A stretch of DNA of 19,398 nt, taken from JBKEAJ01 sp047975005 (GTDB lineage: Bacteria > Bacteroidota > Bacteroidia > Bacteroidales > Prolixibacteraceae). The DNA lies in the NCBI GenBank assembly GCA_047975005.1, contig JBKECW010000013.1:1-19398 (forward strand), given 5' to 3'. Positions 7,036 to 18,400 of this stretch are shown here, piece by piece. Made by a program: the position numbers and the translations under genes. Positions within the stretch are counted from its first letter, which is position 1. Every line of letters starts with the position of its first letter. The notes below the pieces were generated by a model. That model did no database searches, had not been told where the DNA came from, and saw nothing but the letters and a program-made list of their open reading frames with translations.

Positions 7036-8277
7036 ATGAAACGATTCGGAAAAACACTTAAATCATTAGTAGTCTTTTGGGTATTTCTTTCAGTAACAAT
7101 TTTGACTACAAACTCGTGTACTGCACAAAGAATGGCAGACAGAACGGCTACAGTAACAGCAAATAGCTCAGAAATTAGCGACAACCTCGATTTGAAAGCG
7201 GTAGCCTCAGTATTTGGCGATAGCGAAGACCTTGAAGATTTTGAATATAGATTGAATGATCCTGATAACAGAATATCAAATCTAGACCTTAATAGAGATG
7301 GATATGTGGATTATCTGAGAGTGGTGGAAACCTCCGAGCGAGATGCGCATGTTATTGCTATTCAGGCTGTTCTTGGTGACGACTTCTATCAGGACGTTGC
7401 CAGCATCGACGTGCAACGTGAGAATAACAGCAGAACGGTTGTTCAAGTAGTTGGAGACCCTTACATTTATGGCACAAATTATATTTATGAACCTGTATAT
7501 GTGAGTCCTCCTCCATTCTTTTCTTTGTTCTGGTCGCCGGGGTATGTGTCTTGGAGTTCCAGCTTTTATTGGGGGTACTATCCACGATTTTTTACGGCAT
7601 GGAGACCTTATCCGATACCATTGTACAGACGAAATGTATACACGAATATAAATGTGCATAATACTTACAACTATACAAATGTTCGCAGAAGCTCAAGATG
7701 TGCTGATATATACAGAAGTTCAGCCAGAAATGATTATGCATCAAGAAATCCGGACCGCTCGTTTAGTTCAAGAAATTCAGGAATTACAAACAGAAGTGAG
7801 TTGGCAAGAACGGCAACTTCAAGATCGGGTTCTTCTCGTTCCGGATCTGTAAGTTCAGGAAATAGATCAGGTAGAAGTTCGCGTGACGGTTCAAGGGCAA
7901 CAAGCACCTCGTCAGGCAGTCGCAACTCATCGGGTTCAAGGGCAACAAGCACCTCGTCAGGTAGAAGTTCGCGTGACGGTTCAAGGGCAACAAGCACTTC
8001 GTCAGGCAGTCGCAACTCATCGGGTTCGAGAGCAACAAGCACCTCGTCAGGCAGTCGCAACTCATCGGGTTCGAGAGCAACAAGCACTTCGTCAGGCAGT
8101 CGCAACTCATCGGGTTCAAGAGCAACAAGAAGTTCCTCAAACAGAGGTTCTAGCAGCTCGTCGACCGTGCGCTCGTCGTCATCTAATAGGAGCAGAGGTG
8201 CAAGGTCTAGCTCGTCAAGTTCAAGGTCTTCAGGTTCACGCTCAAATACACGTTCGACGAGGTCTGGTTCAAGATAG
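7036..8277 (+). CDS. Exported protein with Ser/Arg-rich repeat tail (uncharacterised Bacteroidota family)
   Basis: A 413-residue protein. Residues 1-30 form an export signal with a hydrophobic core (LVVFWVFLSVTILTT) ending in NSCTAQ; the cysteine at 28 could be a relaxed Bacteroidota lipobox, otherwise signal peptidase I would cut just after it. A compact domain follows (about 50-150) with an EF-hand-like loop DLNRDGYVDYLRVVE (D84, N86, D88, D92) and VIAIQAVLGDDFYQDVA. Next comes a Tyr/Trp/Pro-rich stretch (about 140-215, including SPGYVSWSSSFYWGYYP). From about residue 218 the chain is almost entirely Ser, Arg, Gly, Thr and Asn, with six 15-residue repeats at 279-368. I recognise the EF-hand plus aromatic arrangement from unnamed Bacteroidota envelope proteins but know no function. 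The strongly basic tail would suit binding to an anionic polymer such as LPS, DNA or capsule; that is inference. Its TAG is one base from the aroC ATG. Confidence 0.8.
   Translation: MKRFGKTLKSLVVFWVFLSVTILTTNSCTAQRMADRTATVTANSSEISDNLDLKAVASVFGDSEDLEDFEYRLNDPDNRISNLDLNRDGYVDYLRVVETSERDAHVIAIQAVLGDDFYQDVASIDVQRENNSRTVVQVVGDPYIYGTNYIYEPVYVSPPPFFSLFWSPGYVSWSSSFYWGYYPRFFTAWRPYPIPLYRRNVYTNINVHNTYNYTNVRRSSRCADIYRSSARNDYASRNPDRSFSSRNSGITNRSELARTATSRSGSSRSGSVSSGNRSGRSSRDGSRATSTSSGSRNSSGSRATSTSSGRSSRDGSRATSTSSGSRNSSGSRATSTSSGSRNSSGSRATSTSSGSRNSSGSRATRSSSNRGSSSSSTVRSSSSNRSRGARSSSSSSRSSGSRSNTRSTRSGSR
7870..8139 (+). repeat. Six in-frame 45-bp tandem repeats
   Basis: Six 15-codon units run without interruption in the order A-B-A-B-B-B', at 7870, 7915, 7960, 8005, 8050 and 8095. 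Type A encodes GRSSRDGSRATSTSS, type B encodes GSRNSSGSRATSTSS, and the last unit has decayed to end in RATRSSS. The units differ by a few synonymous changes (for example TCAAGG versus TCGAGA for Ser-Arg). Because the unit is a multiple of three, gain or loss of copies would change protein length without breaking the frame. Confidence 0.95.
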
Positions 8278-8278
8278 T

Positions 8279-9349
8279 ATGAACACCTTTGGTAATATAT
8301 TCAGACTGACCACCTTTGGGGAGTCGCATGGTGTAGGAGTTGGTGGAGTGGTAGACGGCTGTCCACCCGGAGTGGAAGTTGATATCGACTTTATTCAGCA
8401 AGAGCTGAACAGACGAAAACCCGGACAAAGTCATATCACAACACCAAGAAAAGAAGATGACAAAGTGGAAATTCTTTCAGGTGTTTTTGAGGGGAAATCC
8501 ACAGGCACTCCTATTGGTTTTGTTGTTTACAATCAAAACCAAAAGTCTAAGGACTACGATAATATCAAGAATGTTTATCGGCCTTCGCATGCCGATTATA
8601 CATACGATATGAAATATGGCTTTAGGGACTATCGTGGTGGCGGTCGTTCGTCGGCACGCGAAACAATTGCAAGGGTAGTTGGCGGGGCGATAGCCAAGCA
8701 ACTGCTTGACAGTCTCGGAGTTAAGGTGTGTGCTTACGTTTCGCAAGTGCATGATATAGTTTTGGATAAGCCTTATACAGAGCTGAACCTTAGTGAGATA
8801 GACTCTAATGTTGTTAGATGCCCTGACAAAAATATTGCCGACAAGATGATTGCAAAGATTGAGGAAGCAACAAAGAAACACGAATCTGTTGGCGGAATAA
8901 TTAGCGGAGTGGCAAAAGGAGTTCCGACAGGCTGGGGCGAACCAGTATTCGACAAACTGCATGCACGCTTAGGCTTTGCAATGCTCGGTATAAATGCTGC
9001 CAAAGGGTTTGAGATAGGTGCAGGCTTCAATGCTACAAATATGTATGGCTCGGAACACAACGATACTTTCGTAAATAGAGAGGGCAAAATTTGTACATTG
9101 ACCAATAACTCGGGCGGTGTGCAGGGTGGAATATCCAACGGCGATGATATATATTTTAATGTGGCTTTTAAGCCTATCGCAACACTACTGAAAAAGCAAA
9201 AGAGCGTAAACTCCGATGGCGAGGAGATTGAAATCACTCCCAAAGGCAGGCACGATGCCTGCGTACTGCCCCGAGCAGTACCAATAGTAGAGGCGATGAC
9301 TGCCCTTGTGCTGGCAGATGCTTATCTAGAGCAAAAAAGAAATAGCTGA
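8279..9349 (+). CDS. aroC: Chorismate synthase (AroC)
   Basis: A 356-residue enzyme for the last shikimate-pathway step: 5-enolpyruvylshikimate-3-phosphate to chorismate, requiring reduced FMN. All three family signatures are present: GESHG (14-18) in the first, YRGGGRSSARETIARVVGGA (118-137) in the second, and KGRHDACVLPRAVPIVEAM (322-340) in the third. RKPGQS (46-51) and NNSGGVQGGISNG (276-288) are also conserved. The start at 8279 is chosen because the protein then begins MNTFGNIFRLTTFGESHG, as in other chorismate synthases. The same frame stays open back to 7883 through the repeats of the preceding gene, but that extension is a Gln/Arg shadow of the repeats. The ATG follows the upstream stop by one base (TAG T ATG), suggesting translational coupling. 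Confidence 0.97.
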   Translation: MNTFGNIFRLTTFGESHGVGVGGVVDGCPPGVEVDIDFIQQELNRRKPGQSHITTPRKEDDKVEILSGVFEGKSTGTPIGFVVYNQNQKSKDYDNIKNVYRPSHADYTYDMKYGFRDYRGGGRSSARETIARVVGGAIAKQLLDSLGVKVCAYVSQVHDIVLDKPYTELNLSEIDSNVVRCPDKNIADKMIAKIEEATKKHESVGGIISGVAKGVPTGWGEPVFDKLHARLGFAMLGINAAKGFEIGAGFNATNMYGSEHNDTFVNREGKICTLTNNSGGVQGGISNGDDIYFNVAFKPIATLLKKQKSVNSDGEEIEITPKGRHDACVLPRAVPIVEAMTALVLADAYLEQKRNS

Positions 9350-9393
9350 TTAGAAGCCTGAGCTTTTGCAATTTGCATGCCTTATATAGGTTT

Positions 9394-9460
9394 GAAGCAC
9401 TCGTTTCATCTTGATAATGTGTTGACATTAATAAGGTGAAACGAGTGCTTCTTGCTTTTT
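9394..9460 (+). terminator. Long hairpin terminator between convergent genes
   Basis: GAAGCACTCGTTTCA (9394-9408) pairs perfectly with TGAAACGAGTGCTTC (9437-9451), a 15-bp stem; the loop has an extra inner stem (TAATGT/ACATTA). It is followed on the plus strand by TTGCTTTTT, so it best suits termination of aroC. On the minus strand the run after the stem is A-rich, so for the giant gene it would act only as a stem without a U-tract. Confidence 0.8.
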
Positions 9461-12400
9461 ATTCCTTCGTGATATCAATTGTTATGTTCGCCGTCTTGTT
9501 TGCTCCTGCACAGCTGTCACCAGACCCCGTAGTGTAAGGTGTCGTTACACTCACCTTGTCGGGTGCTTCATTGCCATTGTCAGCTATTACCGCATTCCAG
9601 AAACTCTGTGCGTCAAAGACTCCTCCGGATATATAGTCGTTTGGATCTACGCTTGTACCTGTCGCTGTTGCTGATCCCCATGCTCCGCCATTCGAAACAT
9701 AAGGCATAAGACTATTGAGTAGGTAGCCTCCTTCCTTGATATATGTTCCGCAAACCTCGATTGTTTTGTTGCCAAAAACAGCTGTTCTTCCACGACGACT
9801 CTCACTATTAATATAGATTTTGGCAGGTTCAGAGCCTACGCAGAAACCTGCTTTCTCGTAATAATAGGTAAATACTGTTGTGTTGTCGGGTTTCAGACTG
9901 CTTACAGGATAGGCTTCAGGATTGTCTATAGGTGTTCCTGTTTCGTCCCATACTGACACATCGCTAAGGTCTGAGTATGGCAGATAACTGAGCAGATTGA
10001 TATTATAATCCGCATCCGACAAGCATACTTCCATTGCTAGGTCTGACATGGTGTGCGGAAGACAATCTGTGGTAATAATTATCCAAGCGCTATCTATGCA
10101 CAAATCGTTTGCGGAGATGTAATACAAGGTCGAGTCTGCTCCTACAAATCCACGATTTGGAGTGTATGTTACGGTATTGTCATCTGTATTGAATACAGCC
10201 GTTCCGTTCTTTGGTTGCTTAATGCTGTCTAATGTGATGGATGACTTACTGTAAACACTATCAAGAGGAGTTGTTGTTATGGGAAGTCCATCGGTGATTG
10301 TATCGTAGTAGTTGTTAGCAATGCCATCGCAGGATATAGCTACAATGTAGTCTTCGATTTCACCGTCATCTAGAATACCTGCCGTATATGAACTATCCAA
10401 CCTGTTGTCGGTACTGATGCGGATACGCATTGCAATTTCTGAAACATTTATTGTGTTGATGCCTTTCCATTCCAGTGTAGTTGTACCTATATATCCTGCA
10501 GAGACAGGCACCTTGACAGTTTCAGACTTGTCGAATATTTTGTCCATGTTGAGGTCAAGCCAAGCAAAGACATTTGCATTCTTAGCTAGTCGGTTTGTTA
10601 TCTGTATATCCACCTTATAAACGGAGTCTTTCAGGTGTATAAACGGAGCGTCTGCTCCTGTTCCAAATGCATCGTCATGTTTGTCTGCACTAGCATCTGC
10701 ACTATTTGTACCATTGGTTTCTGAGCTTACTTTACTACCTAGCATTAGGCTTGCAGTGCTGTCTGTTACATTGTATCCTACCAATTTATGTTTTGCTCCA
10801 CTTGGCAGCATCGTTTGACCTATATAATCTGAAGGTAAGTCGCCATAATCAGCAAACACATTTAGAGATTTACTGTTGTTAATATAATCACAATCGCCTT
10901 GAGTGTTTACTCCTATGCCTTCTCCTTTGTCTACGATAACCACTGTTATAAGATCGCTACAACTTGCTATACTAGAATTTGGCACTATAACACTTGTTGT
11001 AGCGCTTGTGTTTTTGGCTACTGCTGGCAAGGCTCCGACATGAATCAGGTTGGCTGCTTCGGCTGTACCGCAGTAGAAAGCTACTGCTTGTGTACTTGCG
11101 GCAAAGTCTGTTGTCGTGCTATTGTTCTTGATGTTTAGGTTGAACTGTAGCCCATCTGTTGCAGACTCTATGCTTACATTCGCAAGCCCCATTTCTGCCC
11201 AATGATCAATTTTGACATGAACGGTGTCTGAGTATGCTTCGCCACAGGCTCCGCTGTTGACGAGTACTCGATAGTACATGTCTTGTGCTAAATAACCCGT
11301 TTCATAGGTGTTGTTGGTATTGACAATTTCGCTTGCGATGGTAGCAAAATTGTCAGTGCTACTTTCCCATCTTGTGATAGTTCCTACAAAATTGTCTAAT
11401 CTTATATGAGCACTTGCATCTCCGCAAGTTGCTATTGTTGTGTCTTTTGCTGTTGTTGTATATCCGGGATACAGTTCTCCGGCATTCAGGCTTGGAAATA
11501 CAATGATATCTACTTCGTTACTGTATAGCTCATTGCATTCGCCGCTCTTGACTTTTGCTTTAACTTTATAAGTTACAGGTTTAGTCGAATTGTTTGGTAT
11601 TTCCCTTGCAGGAATATCGAATGGGCTTGTAGTTCTTGTAGATGTGATATCAAGCCATGCACCATCTTTGTATATTTGCAGCATTACAGTTCCTACATAG
11701 TCATTCAGTATTAAATTTGCTCCTTCACCGTTGCAGACAGAGACATTTGCGGGTTTTAGAGTCCCTGCAACTGTTTCCGGGTCGACTAATATACTTGCAA
11801 TTTCGCTTGTGTCATTTTTTGAACATACGCCACTTTTAACAATTGCTCTAAATTGGTATTTTTTTTGTGAGGCTGATATATTCGCTATCAATTCTGCAGG
11901 AATTGTATAATCGTTAAGGTCTCCGATACCTGTTGTTACCTCTTTCCATATTAGGCCTCCTGGAGTAAGATATTCCCATTTTAATATCTCCTGTACATAA
12001 TCTTTCAATACCAATTTAGAATTCTGCCCGGCACATACGGTGGTGTCGATAGGAGAGACTGTTCCTGCATTTGGACTTGGGTCGACCTTAATTGTTACCG
12101 TATTGGTTGTGGCCCTATCACAACCTTCAATAAAAACTTCAGCCTTAAACTGATACTCTATCTGTGTTGTGCCGTTGTTTACTAACTCTTCGGCAGGAAT
12201 TTCAAAGTTTCCTTCATCCGAAGTATTGCTGTGTACTTTAGTCCAATTTGTACCTCCATTACTAGACTTGTACCAATCGAGGTCTCCTGCCGAGCCGACA
12301 TAACCCAACGAGTCGCCGGAGCCTGCGCATATAACCCTGTCTTTTACAGATATTGCTCCTGATATATCACCTATCGTTATGAAGTGGTCTTCTACCTCGC

Positions 12401-15400
12401 CATCGTAAAGCATGCCTCCGGTATAGCTTGCGGTTAGTTTGGGGTCTGTACTGATTCTTAGACGTACTGCTACTTTTGATGCTGTTACAGTGTCATTAAG
12501 TAGTGGTGTTGAAGGGCTGCCGGAGTTCCATCTTATGCTTACATAGCCATGATGATCTATTGGAACTGTTGCAACTGCTGCCTCACTTTCTTCAAATATT
12601 TTGTTGTTGTTGAAGTCAATCCATGCTATGAGTTTTGCTTCTTTCTCTGTAAAGTTTTCGACATAAGGATTACCCGAATACTTGCTTCCTAGCTTACAGA
12701 TATTGTATATATAGGTCTTGTAGGCAGCATCGTTGTCGGCGGTAACTGTTTCATCAGCATCTGTTTCTACATATACAGCCCTTCCAAGTGTCAACTCGCC
12801 GTTTACACTGCCCTCCTTAGAACCTTTTACAAGGTGATATGGACCACCATCAATATATTTGGTTATGTATGGAGCCGGTAGGTTTCCGTAATCTGCCCAT
12901 AGCTCATATCTGACTCTGTGGTCTTCCACTTCTCCGTTTATAGAGGCATTGGTTGATATAGATACTTCGTTCTTTACTGTACCGATACGTAGTCTGTTGT
13001 ATAATGTGTCGACCTGCTTGTATAGTAGGTTGTTGAGGTCTGTTATTTCGTGTGTTAGGGGGCAATCCTCTGTTGTTGTTGTGCCAATGATAGTTGTTCC
13101 TGCCCGATTCGCGTCAGTAAGGTTTCCGTCTTTGTCGTTGTCAATCCATGAATATATATAACCTAGGCTTGTAGTTTCGTTTGTAGCTTTTAGATTTAGA
13201 GTGTATGAGTATCCGTCGGTCGTTGCCGAGAATATATTGCTGCCGGTCATGCCGTATGCATCCTCGTCGTCGTTGTCGTTGTTGTCATCGCCATCGGCAT
13301 TAATACTTGACTGCCCATCTCCTTCCTTGTCGGGTGAGACTGTACCAAAGTATAGGTTTTTTTGTGGTTGGCTGTGGAAAGCACCGCTGTCAGCGGCAGT
13401 TGTTCTATAGTTGCCTTCTTCTGTGCCACTGCCTGAGTCCGGTAAGTCTCCTCCATCGCAGAATGCATGAAGTTTGATGTCGTCTATTGCCAATCTATTG
13501 CTAGCCTGACTTCCTTTGCCACTGATTACAAGCTGTATGGCACTAAGGTCATTGGAAGAAAATGTAAAACTTAGCTCCTGCCAGTCGTTGCCGACAGCTG
13601 TAGTGCCGGATTTCACGCTGTTGCCGAATTCATCTAATATTGCGTATAATACATCTATGGTTTGATCAGCAGAGGAAGACTTTGAGTAGAAACTTAGTTC
13701 ATATCGGGTATTTGGGTCAATATCTATCCTGCTGATTCTATAAAACTCTAGATTGGTTGTACCTAGTCCTACTAGCAAAGCTCTGCCGTCTGTGTCGTTT
13801 TCTGTGTGGTCTTCTTCTAAACTTGATATTGCATATTCTGTGTTGCCGATATCGCTTGCTGAGCCGGGTTCAAAGGTGAACGGAGTAGTAACCGGAGCTA
13901 GCATTTCAATTGATTCGGCGCCAAGTTCGTCTGAGGCGTATCCGAAATTCTCGACAAATGGTTTGCCTCCACACCTTGCATCCCATGGCTTGAATGGTAA
14001 TATCATTACTCGGTAATCTTCTACCTCGCCCGAACCGGTAATACCGGTTGCTGATGTTAGGCTGTCTTGTGCAATGCGCACTCTCATGTAGGAGTATGCA
14101 GTGTCAAGGATGAGGTCCGGATTGTCAAATCCTCTTTTCCACAACAGCTTTACGGCTTGTGGGTCGCCGCTATTTTCTATTTTTGTGTATGTATATTCAT
14201 CATCGTCAAAATCTCCATCCATGTTCCAATCGAACCATGCCTGGATGTACGCCTCGTCATAAATGCTGTTTGTTGCCGATACGTATGCCGAGTAGGACTT
14301 TGCTATTTTTGAAATGGGCGATAAAGAGTATATTGCATCTTCATCTTCCCCGTCTCCATTTGAGCCGTTGTTGTCTGCTCCTGATGCTACTGCGTGTCCG
14401 TCGCTGTCAAAATCTATGGTAGAACCTAACTGCAATCCTTCTTGGTAGATGTGAGCGGCAGAGCCCTCTCCGTTTGTGCCGTAGCTAATTGGTGCATCGC
14501 CATTGTCAACCTGAAATTCTATTTCCAGCTTGTTGTTGTCGATATTACAATCTCTTTGTATATCGACACCGACGCCTTTGCCCTTGTCGCCTGCAACGAT
14601 TATGATTTTACTGTTGAAGCATGTAATATCTGTGGTTTTGACACTGAATGTGTACTCAATTTCGGTTGGCGTAGCATCGTCGACGGCCTCGTTGATGTCG
14701 GGTAGACTGTCTACCCAAAACAAGTTGCTTTTGTCCACAGTGCCACAGTAGAAAGCCACAGCTGAGTCGGATGCTAAGAAATTGACATCTGTACTATTAT
14801 TTCTGATAACAAGAGTAATGTCCATGCTGTCTAATCGCCCCATTTTCTTGAGACTTACCATTTCTAAGTCTACGGCAACTCTTGATGGCAAACCTTGGGT
14901 GTTCAGCCTGGTTTGTTGTTGCAGGTAGTTGTTAAATGGGCGCACATCATCATCGGTGTTTAAAATACCATCTTCGCCTGAGAAAGTTGCTGTCGAAGGC
15001 ATTAGGAATACCGGAACGGTGAGGTCTTCGTTTATCATCAGCGGGTTTGCTGCAAATTGGTTCCATACGCTTCGTGCCGGAGCCCAGCTACCACCTGTGG
15101 TAGACGAAAATACCTCAACTGTTGGTTTGCTGTCTTTTGTGCTGGTTACAATGATTTCTGCAATACCGTCGCCATTCACATCGGCTACGGTTGGGTGTTC
15201 TTCTGAGGTTTCTGCTGGGCAGTCTATCTGGCTATGAATAGAGCCATCTTCTCCATTAATAATGTAGAGGCAGTCCTGGTCTTGATACACCAATTCGGCT
15301 TTTCCATCTTGGTTGAAGTCGAATAGTATTCCGCAAGTATATCCCGATGGATCAGTGGTAGTCAAACTCCACAATTCTTCTATCTCTTTAGTATCTTTAT

Positions 15401-18400
15401 TGTAAGTATAGGCATAAAGTTTATTGCTGCCGCTTAAAATGATATCAGGCTTGTCATCTCCATTAATATCTCCGATAATAGGGACTGAAGGTGGAGCAGT
15501 ACCCGCATCGGGCGAATTTGTGTGTATGATTTTTTCGGTTATCGGGTCCCATATATAAAAAGAAGCTGTAGATCCGCTTTTGTAGCTGACAACAATATCT
15601 AACTGGTCGTCGCCATTGAAGTCGGCAACTGCTGTTGGTCCGTCTGCAATGGTGCGTGTATTTCCTTCGATGTCTTCGCCGGAGCAATTAGACCAGTTGC
15701 TAAATGTATTTCCATTCTCTCCGTCCGGATTTGTTATCGATACTTTGTATACCGACTTGCCTGCAGCCATTCCAGGATAGCCGTCGCCATCTAAGTCTTG
15801 CACGACCAAATAGCTGGTTTTTTTGCTAGAAAACCCCATGTCGGTGCCATACTCCGGCAAATAGTCTCCGTCTAGCAACAAGTCCAACGTTTTGGCATTG
15901 TACACATCATCCATTATTGTTACTTCTGCCGTGCCGTCTCCGTTGGCATCGACAATCCTAGGCTGTCCTGTAAATTTTTCGGTTGTATTTGGGTTATATT
16001 GTACCATATTTTCAGCTTCGTACTTCTTCTCTGTTTCATTGAATCCGTACTTTATCAGTGCTCTTTTATATGGATTGTCGGCAGTCTCGGATGTTGCCAA
16101 GAATATAGCAGCATAATCATCTCCGTCGACCTTGGCAAAGGTAAATGGTGTAGAAATATCTTTAAATAAAGGAGTTACGAGCTTTTGTTGTAGGGACATA
16201 GTGTTACCGCTCATTTCGAATATTAGAATAGACTTAGAGTCTTTTCCTGTAACTAATATTTCAACCTTTCCGTCGTTGTCAATGTCGCCTGTCAGAGCAG
16301 TAGCCTTTGGAGAAACCTGTTCGTCGGTACCGCTACTAGAGATTTTCTTTATTTTCCAACTAAATTCTTCGGGTTGTCCTGACACAGTGCATTTGTCGTC
16401 GGTAAGGTTGTCAGGCACTTCGCTGACACCAATGTACAACACAGCAGAGCTTTCGCATCCGCCTTTATTTCTAATTGTATATTTGATACTGTCTAATCCA
16501 AAAGAAGTGGCATTGGGCGAATAAACAATCTTGTTGTCTTTTATTTCTGCACTTCCATGTTTGCCATAGTTTCCTGTAGCTTGTATGCTAATAATGGTAT
16601 TATTGTCGGGAAACACGTCATTGTCCAATACCGAGAAAATCTTTGAGTGTCCAAGGTGTCCTAATATTGTTCCGTGGTCGTCCTTTGCAAGTGGTATATA
16701 AAGATATAAGGTAACATTAACACCTGTCTCGGCGGGTATTTCTGTAATCTTTGTGCTTGAGTCGCATGGAGTGGTTACCCAAAAGGCATCTTCGTACTTA
16801 TCTGTAATGTCGGGTAGAGTCAGCGCTGTTCCAATATCGCTAGTGGTGCGCCCCTGAATTATGCCATACAAAGGGTGGTCTTTGTCATCATTAATAACAA
16901 AACCGTTCCCCTCACCTTCGTAATTATATGGGTCGGTATATGTAATTTTTATTTCCTGGATAATCGGAAGTCGGAATACGGAGTAGTCTGCTGTGCCTAC
17001 ACCTGCTACAGTTACCTTGTTAATTTCATTGTTTGTACTGCCAACAGTGTACCAAGGTGTGTTTTCTTCGCTTTGAGGGAGTGTTATAATTAATGGTGGT
17101 ATGCCTTCCTCATTCTTCGTCCTTTGAAATGCCTCCTTGTTTATGTATTGGATTTTAGTGTCTTCTGGGAATATTACCTCCAGTAGCCTGTTATAGCCAA
17201 GAAATGCACTTGAAGTAATTTCAATTAGAGATGATGGGATTTTAATCACCTTTGTCCTGGGGACGTATGCCATAGCCCAAGGTCCTAAGGACTTTATGCT
17301 TAGTCCCGTCATGTCTAAAGTGTCACCTAGTATGTTGGCTGTTATAGCGTTTGGTGCAATATAGTTTACAGAATTTGGTAGTTTCCCTATATAGCCTCGT
17401 ATATAATCTGCTCCTCCTTTGCCGATATTCGACAAACCGGCTTCGAGGATTGCTTCTAGCTTGGAGTCTCCTGCAAATTCGATGGAGTCAGCACTTGCAC
17501 CATAAAAAGCAAAAGTTCCTATTGTGTCAATGGTTGTGCCACCAATTTCTGCGGGTATTATTATGTGTTTCCAAAGACCGTAGTATGCAACAATTTTACC
17601 TCCGACCATCTCGACGTCGTTTGCGTCTAGTGTGTGTGGTTCAGTTTCATCTCTGGAGTATTTTAGGGTATTGGCTATCTTGCGGTAGTAATATCCCTCG
17701 ACAGGAACAGCTAAATTACCCGGTCCGACAAAACCCCATTGAGGGTGGTACCAACTGTAACCATCGGGAAGCTCAGGCCTTGCGCTGTCCTTAATCGCTG
17801 CATTATTATCCATTATTATAAGGCGCAAGTTTTCTTTCTTATATTTGCTGATTGCGGCTCCTGTTTGTTCTTCACCCTTAGTATAAGTGTATGCAGGCAA
17901 AACTGAAAGATTATTATCCTCAGGAATTTCATAAGTATTATTTCCGCTTAGGTAAAACGCAGCATTCCCCATATTTATAAGGCTCTTGGGTAATTTTATT
18001 TTCTTTTCTGCTAATTTCTCGCAGAAGGCAAAACAGTCGCGCCCAATGTATTTAATACCTTCTTCTAAAATAAGCTCCTCTAAAGAAGAATTTTCGGTAA
18101 AAGCGTTAGTAGAAATCTCGATGACAGTTCCGGGAATTCTTACACTTGTAAACTTATTTTTTTTAAAGAACGATGGAGGTATTACCGTCATCGTCGAAGG
18201 AATGGTTATAGAAGTCAGCCCGCAATTTTCAAAAACTCCGACTCCGTATTCAATCTTACGTTCGGGCAATACAACGGATGTTAGTTCCGGGTTGTCTGCA
18301 AATGCTCCTGCATATACTATTTCTAGCGAAGTAGGAGGGGTACCAATAGACTTTAACCCTTTGCCTGCAAATGCAGCATATCCGATTGCGCTTACAGTAA

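Noticed and set aside
7734..8140. Minus-strand open frames with 15-residue repeats (LPDEVLVALEPDELR type)
   Set aside because: Any 45-bp repeat without stops is open in several frames; these have no start context or recognisable domain and mirror the real gene at 7036-8277.
7883..8278. N-terminal extension of chorismate synthase reading through the repeats
   Set aside because: It encodes Gln/Arg/Ala-rich repeats that are only the second frame of the Ser/Arg repeat DNA; all conserved AroC sequence begins at the ATG at 8279.
13247..13468. Short minus-strand frame overlapping the giant gene, with a Thr-rich tail
   Set aside because: It is a shifted-frame shadow of the Asp/Asn-rich codons of the giant protein.
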